Shown: positions 60,881 through 64,000 of the stretch, piece by piece
Position numbering within the stretch: position 1 is the stretch's first letter
How the letters are laid out: every line of letters begins with the position of its first letter
NCBI GenBank assembly: GCA_029237815.1
Contig: JAQZBP010000003.1
Span: 186,001-250,000, forward strand
Origin: Moraxellaceae bacterium
GTDB taxonomy: Bacteria; Pseudomonadota; Gammaproteobacteria; Pseudomonadales; Moraxellaceae
DNA length: 64,000 nucleotides
Reading direction: 5' to 3'
Translations under genes and position numbers: made by a program
Notes under the pieces: generated by a model
Told to the model about the DNA's origin: nothing
The model's database searches: none
The model's input: the letters and a program-made list of their open reading frames with translations, nothing else

Positions 60881-61395
60881 GCAGGAAGAAAATCGCCCAC
60901 AAGGAGCCTGAGGCAACGGGGTTCCTGACCGCCGACGGGAATGGCGGACTCAAGCCGGTAACGGCGGATCAGCTACTGGAGGCCGCGCGGGAGTTGGCCG
61001 CCAAACGGCTGGCCAAGGGTACGCCCTTGAACTCGCCCAGCGAAGTCAGGGAGTGCCTGCCGGCCCTGCTGGGAAGCTACACCCACGAGCGCTTTGGTGT
61101 GTTGTTCCTGGACAGCCAGAACCGGCTGATTGCTTACGAGGAGATGTTCCGGGGAACCCTCACCTCTACCGTGGTGTATCCACGGGAGATTGTGAAGGCA
61201 GCCCTTGGCCACAATGCCACCTCGGTGATCCTGGCTCACAACCATCCATCAGGATCGCTGGAGCCCAGCCAGGCGGACATTCAGATCACACAACGGGTGA
61301 AGGAGGCCTTGGGACTACTGGAGATCCGGGTAACGGATCACCTGATCGCCACCGGCACCGCCATGGTGTCGATGGCGGAAAAGGGGCTCGTTTGA
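60877..61395 (+). CDS. RadC-like JAMM-domain protein
   Basis: A 172-residue protein of the RadC/YeeS family common on mobile elements. The JAMM metal motif VILAHNHPSGSLEPSQADIQ near residue 110 is intact (H-x-H and D), preceded by LFLDSQNRLIAYEEMFRGTLTSTVVYPREIVKAAL. The N-terminal helix-hairpin-helix of chromosomal RadC is absent, as in the element-borne form. Biochemical role unresolved. It is the last gene of the module and ends in a terminator. Confidence 0.92.
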   Translation: MSRKKIAHKEPEATGFLTADGNGGLKPVTADQLLEAARELAAKRLAKGTPLNSPSEVRECLPALLGSYTHERFGVLFLDSQNRLIAYEEMFRGTLTSTVVYPREIVKAALGHNATSVILAHNHPSGSLEPSQADIQITQRVKEALGLLEIRVTDHLIATGTAMVSMAEKGLV

Positions 61396-61407
61396 GCCTC
61401 TTTTTTT
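61384..61407 (+). terminator. Intrinsic terminator
   Basis: GGGCTC and GAGCCT around GTTT, followed by seven T residues. The stem includes the RadC-like stop codon. Confidence 0.8.
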
Positions 61408-61418
61408 GCAATCAGGCA

Positions 61419-62285
61419 CTACATCTCCTCACGGGGCCAGGGCGCCCACACATCAGCAATGGATGGCAAGAGCAGAAGCGTTAAAAGCGAGTCGTAATGC
61501 TCGCTGTATAACTTCATCTCGCGAAGCACCATGACTCGATCAGCATGCCGAAACCAAACCTTTCCTGAAACAGAGGATCCAGCGCGGTCATGCGTGATCG
61601 CGGCATCTGCAGCAAGCGAGCCATCGGGAACAGGCACAGGCTGAGCCTTTGTCTTAAAGAATGCCCCGGCCTTTCGTGCCGACTTGCTGGACCATGCCCA
61701 ATTCATGAACCCTTCTCGCGACATCACCAGAACAGCCTTTTCTTCCGTGAACTCCAGCCATTTCAAGATTGCTGCCGTCAAAGAAACGCCATACCGGTCT
61801 GCGCAATGACTGAAGAGATCAAGGTCCACCCTTCCGGATACCTGCGCACGAAAATCATTCGCCGGCATCAAAAGATGTGAAGCAAATACATCTGCTTCCG
61901 ACTCAATATTTCTTTGATCCTCGCCCCAGTCAAGCATGTCGCCGTCAGTGCATTGGAATGCATCCCTTCCAACTCTGTGCAACAGGTAATGCCCGAGTTC
62001 ATGCGCCTGCGTAAATCGGACTCGTCCAAGCGAGCGGAGCTGGTTGTTGTACAACAGCATCCAGGCGCTTCTCTCCTCATTCGGAAAGAGCGCTCCCTCA
62101 AAGCCAGGAATGGCCGCTGCTTTTACTTCTGTAATAGGATCCGGCCACTGAAAGAGTCGGCCGACCTCATGAGCCAGTGACACGACATCCACGGGGAAAC
62201 GACCACCATGAGTGTCGCCGAAAGCATCCAATATTTTGGTCAATCGGCTAGCCGCCCGGTGTGGCGTCGAAAAATTGGTTGTCAT
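61419..62285 (-). CDS. ImmA/IrrE-type metallopeptidase (CapP-like)
   Basis: A 288-residue protein. The zinc-peptidase motif RFTQAHELGHYLLHRV places HExxH at residues 95-99, with a downstream ESEADVFASHLLMP Glu as third ligand, as in ImmA and IrrE. The C-terminal 130 residues (after about 160) would be a sensor or regulatory domain. Its ATG overlaps the stop of the HTH gene (ATGA), and the pair is divergent from a CBASS operon. In published CBASS systems this is CapP, which cleaves the repressor CapH when DNA damage produces single-stranded DNA. An alternative is the excision control switch of the mobile element. Confidence 0.85.
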   Translation of the reverse strand: MTTNFSTPHRAASRLTKILDAFGDTHGGRFPVDVVSLAHEVGRLFQWPDPITEVKAAAIPGFEGALFPNEERSAWMLLYNNQLRSLGRVRFTQAHELGHYLLHRVGRDAFQCTDGDMLDWGEDQRNIESEADVFASHLLMPANDFRAQVSGRVDLDLFSHCADRYGVSLTAAILKWLEFTEEKAVLVMSREGFMNWAWSSKSARKAGAFFKTKAQPVPVPDGSLAADAAITHDRAGSSVSGKVWFRHADRVMVLREMKLYSEHYDSLLTLLLLPSIADVWAPWPREEM

Positions 62286-62602
62286 TTCTTCTTGAAGGTT
62301 TCCATGATCTTCGTCAACTGATCCTTTGCTTCAGGTGGAAGCTTTTGATAGTTGCGAAAGAAGGCTTCGTCCTTGTGTTTTTGCTCTGGGGGTCTGAAAT
62401 CATCCTCAAGAAAGTAAGTGGCACTCACGCCCAAGGCATCGGCCAGAGCCGTTAGCTTTTCAGCAGAGGGGCGTTGTGATTCCCGGTTTTCCAACTCCCA
62501 GATATAGCTCTTGCTAAGGCCTGACAGATCAGCCAGCTGGTCAAGGGTCAGCTTTTGGTCTTTGCGAAGGGCATTCAGTTTTTCGCCGAGACGACTAGCC
62601 AT
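62282..62602 (-). CDS. XRE-family HTH repressor (CapH-like)
   Basis: A 106-residue repressor. The HTH is KLTLDQLADLSGLSKSYIWELENRESQRPSAEKLTALADALGVS (about 16-60), and the tail (DDFRPPEQKHKDEAFFRNYQKLPPEAKDQLTKIMETF) is likely the dimer/cleavage part. It is coupled to the metallopeptidase gene. It faces the CBASS operon across a 196-bp region with repeated GTTnACnATTCCGAAC boxes, its probable operators. TAGGAGCGCCT precedes the ATG. Confidence 0.87.
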   Translation of the reverse strand: MASRLGEKLNALRKDQKLTLDQLADLSGLSKSYIWELENRESQRPSAEKLTALADALGVSATYFLEDDFRPPEQKHKDEAFFRNYQKLPPEAKDQLTKIMETFKKK

Positions 62603-62650
62603 AAGGCGCTCCTACAGCTGTTGCAAGGGGGCCCGACAATAATACCACGG

Positions 62651-62717
62651 TTCCGAACTTTCCAGTTGACAATTCCGAACAGCCCAGCAATACTCCCAAA
62701 AGTTCACTATTCCGAAC
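62651..62717. promoter_or_regulatory. CBASS promoter with repeated TTCCGAAC operator boxes
   Basis: TTCCGAAC occurs three times (62651-62658, 62673-62680, 62710-62717). The last two lie in matching 16-mers, GTTGACAATTCCGAAC (62665-62680) and GTTCACTATTCCGAAC (62702-62717), 14 of 16 identical. A sigma70 promoter, TTGACA (62666-62671), 17 bp, AATACT (62689-62694), points to the CD-NTase and overlaps one box. The first box overlaps a leftward TATTAT-type -10. Confidence 0.68.
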
Positions 62718-62798
62718 ATTTTTTACTTCTGTTCTGGAAAGCCATTTTTCAGCGATCCGGCAGTATTTCGGCAGTTCATGTCCTTTCAGGGGGTCAGG

Positions 62799-63767
62799 AT
62801 GTCCAGGGCACATATAGATCATCGCCACATCGTCCGGTTTGCGGAAGATCGGGTCAACCTCCCCAAAGACAAGGCGGATGAGCATCGCGCTCAAGTTCGG
62901 GGGCTTCGGGAAAAGCTGGAAAACTACCTCAATGAGCACCCCGACTTTTCGCTGCGCAAGATGCTGCTGTCAGGAAGTCTGGCTAAGGGCACGGCCCTTC
63001 GCTCTCTCAACGACATCGACGTCGCCGTCTACATTTCAGGCTCGGATGCCCCGCAGGACATAAAGGGCCTGCTTGATTATCTGGCGGAACGTCTGCGCAA
63101 GGCATACCCCAATTTCAGCCCGGATCAGGTCCAGCCCCAGACGTACTCCGTCACCGTTTCCTTTCGCACAAGCGGCCTGAATGTAGATGTGGTGCCCGTC
63201 CTCTACTACGGCGATCCCGAGTGGCGGGGCAACCTAGTCAGCCAGGACGACGGCTCCTTCCTTGAAACCAGCATCCCCCTGCACCTGGAGTTTGCCAAGA
63301 AGCGCAAGCGCGCCCAAGTAACTCACTTTGCCCAAGTCGTTCGGCTCGTTAAGTACTGGGCACGACTCATGAAGAGCGAACGCGAGGGGTTCCGGTTCAA
63401 GTCCTTCATGATCGAAATGATCCTGGCCAAGCTCTGTGACGACGGCGTGGACTTCTCGGATTATCCAGAGGCATTGCAGGCCTTCTTTACCTATGTCGCA
63501 AACTCAGGTCTTCGTGAGCGCATTGTGTTCGAGGAACACTATCCCGCCTCTGACGTGGGGGCCCTCAACGACCCGGTCCAGATCATTGATCCGATCAACC
63601 CCATCAACAACGTGTCACGCCTCTACACCTGCTCCAATGCGGATGACATTGTCGAAGCGGCTCTGGATGCAGGCGATGCCATTGATGCGGCGCTTCGGGC
63701 AACGACCAAAGAACAAACTGTGTACTACTGGCAGAAGGTGTTTGGTACTTCATTCAGGGGGGACTAA
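62799..63767 (+). CDS. CD-NTase (cGAS/DncV-like nucleotidyltransferase) of a CBASS system
   Basis: A 322-residue nucleotidyltransferase. The active site is GSLAKGTALRSLNDIDVAVYI: Gly59-Ser60 and metal-binding Asp72 and Asp74, with the third acidic residue in GLNVDVVPVLYY. The C-terminal part has the helical OAS/CCA-like domain (AQVVRLVKYWARLMKSE). On phage infection such enzymes make cyclic di- or trinucleotides that activate a killer effector. The next gene encodes a HORMA protein, which in type III CBASS binds and activates the CD-NTase. The start at 62799 is preferred for the CAGGGGGTCAGG site over 62778. The GTG of the HORMA gene lies 2 bp after the stop. Confidence 0.92.
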   Translation: MSRAHIDHRHIVRFAEDRVNLPKDKADEHRAQVRGLREKLENYLNEHPDFSLRKMLLSGSLAKGTALRSLNDIDVAVYISGSDAPQDIKGLLDYLAERLRKAYPNFSPDQVQPQTYSVTVSFRTSGLNVDVVPVLYYGDPEWRGNLVSQDDGSFLETSIPLHLEFAKKRKRAQVTHFAQVVRLVKYWARLMKSEREGFRFKSFMIEMILAKLCDDGVDFSDYPEALQAFFTYVANSGLRERIVFEEHYPASDVGALNDPVQIIDPINPINNVSRLYTCSNADDIVEAALDAGDAIDAALRATTKEQTVYYWQKVFGTSFRGD

Positions 63768-63769
63768 CC

Positions 63770-64000
63770 GTGAGCTACAGCCATACCTTGAGCGAGTCTC
63801 GCTCTTTCACTATTACGCATGCCCGACAGCTTGCATCCAAGGTTGCTGCCGACCTGATGCGAATGCATCGACTCTATGGCGCCCCGTCCATTGAGAGGGT
63901 CAATCAGTTCGAGCAGGAGCTCGTCGCTTTCCTCCACCACGGCTATTTGGACACGGTAACGTATGGCTTCAAGCGTGATGGCGAATGGATTGAACCGAGC
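63770..64000 (+). CDS. Bacterial HORMA-domain protein of type III CBASS, 3'-truncated by window edge
   Basis: The first 77 codons are visible from a GTG at 63770 (GGGGGGAC upstream): SYSHTLSESRSFTITHARQL, then ASKVAADLMRMHRLYGAPS and LVAFLHHGYLDTVTYGFKRD, then GEWIEPS. This is the start of the bacterial HORMA (bacHORMA) family, which senses peptides by its closing seat-belt and switches on its CD-NTase. A TRIP13-like AAA ATPase and an effector gene would be expected next, outside the window. The frame is open to the last base. Confidence 0.82.
   Translation, partial: MSYSHTLSESRSFTITHARQLASKVAADLMRMHRLYGAPSIERVNQFEQELVAFLHHGYLDTVTYGFKRDGEWIEPS

Noticed and set aside
62238..62250. TTTTGGTCAATCGGCTA as a sixth TTGGTC operator
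   Set aside because: Only one half-site matches, and it lies inside the coding region of the metallopeptidase gene.
1..64000. CRISPR arrays, rRNA genes, riboswitches
   Set aside because: I saw no regularly spaced repeats, rRNA segments or recognisable aptamer sequences anywhere in the window.

Overview
The window looks like a high-GC gammaproteobacterial chromosome from a hydrocarbon- or lipid-degrading lineage. The reasons are a leucine-degradation operon, CYP153 and AlmA-type alkane oxidation genes, and bacterial-style overlaps and Shine-Dalgarno sites; I cannot name the genus. Positions 1-8341 read as ordinary chromosome: the end of a methylcrotonyl-CoA carboxylase operon (beta subunit, methylglutaconyl-CoA hydratase, biotin-carrying alpha subunit), a GMC oxidoreductase with a Tat-signal small subunit, a carboxylesterase broken by an in-frame TGA, and a secreted helix-hairpin-helix protein.

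At 8342-8386 lies only the 3' half of a tRNA-Pro(GGG) gene, followed directly by a tyrosine integrase (8574-9950). This is one end of an integrated element, and the rest of the window appears to lie inside it; the other att site is not in view. Cargo follows in this order. An RND efflux pair (10588-14802). A hybrid histidine kinase and a diguanylate cyclase (14934-26295), the cyclase cut in two by a complete 8412-bp Tn21-type Tn3-family transposon (17539-25950, 38-bp inverted repeats, CAGAA target duplication) that carries uspA-like, emrB-like, emrA-like and marR-like genes between two halves of an IS1595-type transposase. Then a long leftward cluster (26498-40749) with thioesterases, a BtrH-like protein, ferritin-like PF10118 proteins, a MerR regulator, a GMC dehydrogenase, an AlmA-like monooxygenase, an acyl-CoA synthetase, a hydrolase, a diiron oxygenase and its flavin/2Fe-2S reductase.

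Next is a complete CYP153 system (40928-46889): ferredoxin reductase, GMC alcohol dehydrogenase, CYP153, ferredoxin and a divergent AraC regulator. A beta-oxidation operon (47448-53906) encodes a PF10118 protein, an SCPx-like thiolase, a peroxisome-style multifunctional enzyme with three SCP2 domains, and an acyl-CoA dehydrogenase, next to a tetR gene broken by an IS3 remnant. Together these genes could take an alkane or alkyl chain through terminal oxidation, CoA activation and chain shortening. A shared palindrome, TTGGTC-N4-GACCAA, lies upstream of four transcription units (efflux pump, one PF10118 gene, almA, diiron reductase) and suggests a single regulon.

The right end (54229-64000) carries mobile-element maintenance genes (DUF932, YqaJ exonuclease, a recombination-associated protein, RadC-like JAMM protein). 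It ends in an anti-phage system: a CD-NTase and the start of a HORMA gene (type III CBASS), with a divergent HTH/metallopeptidase pair that matches the CapH/CapP control module. The CBASS operon runs off the window.
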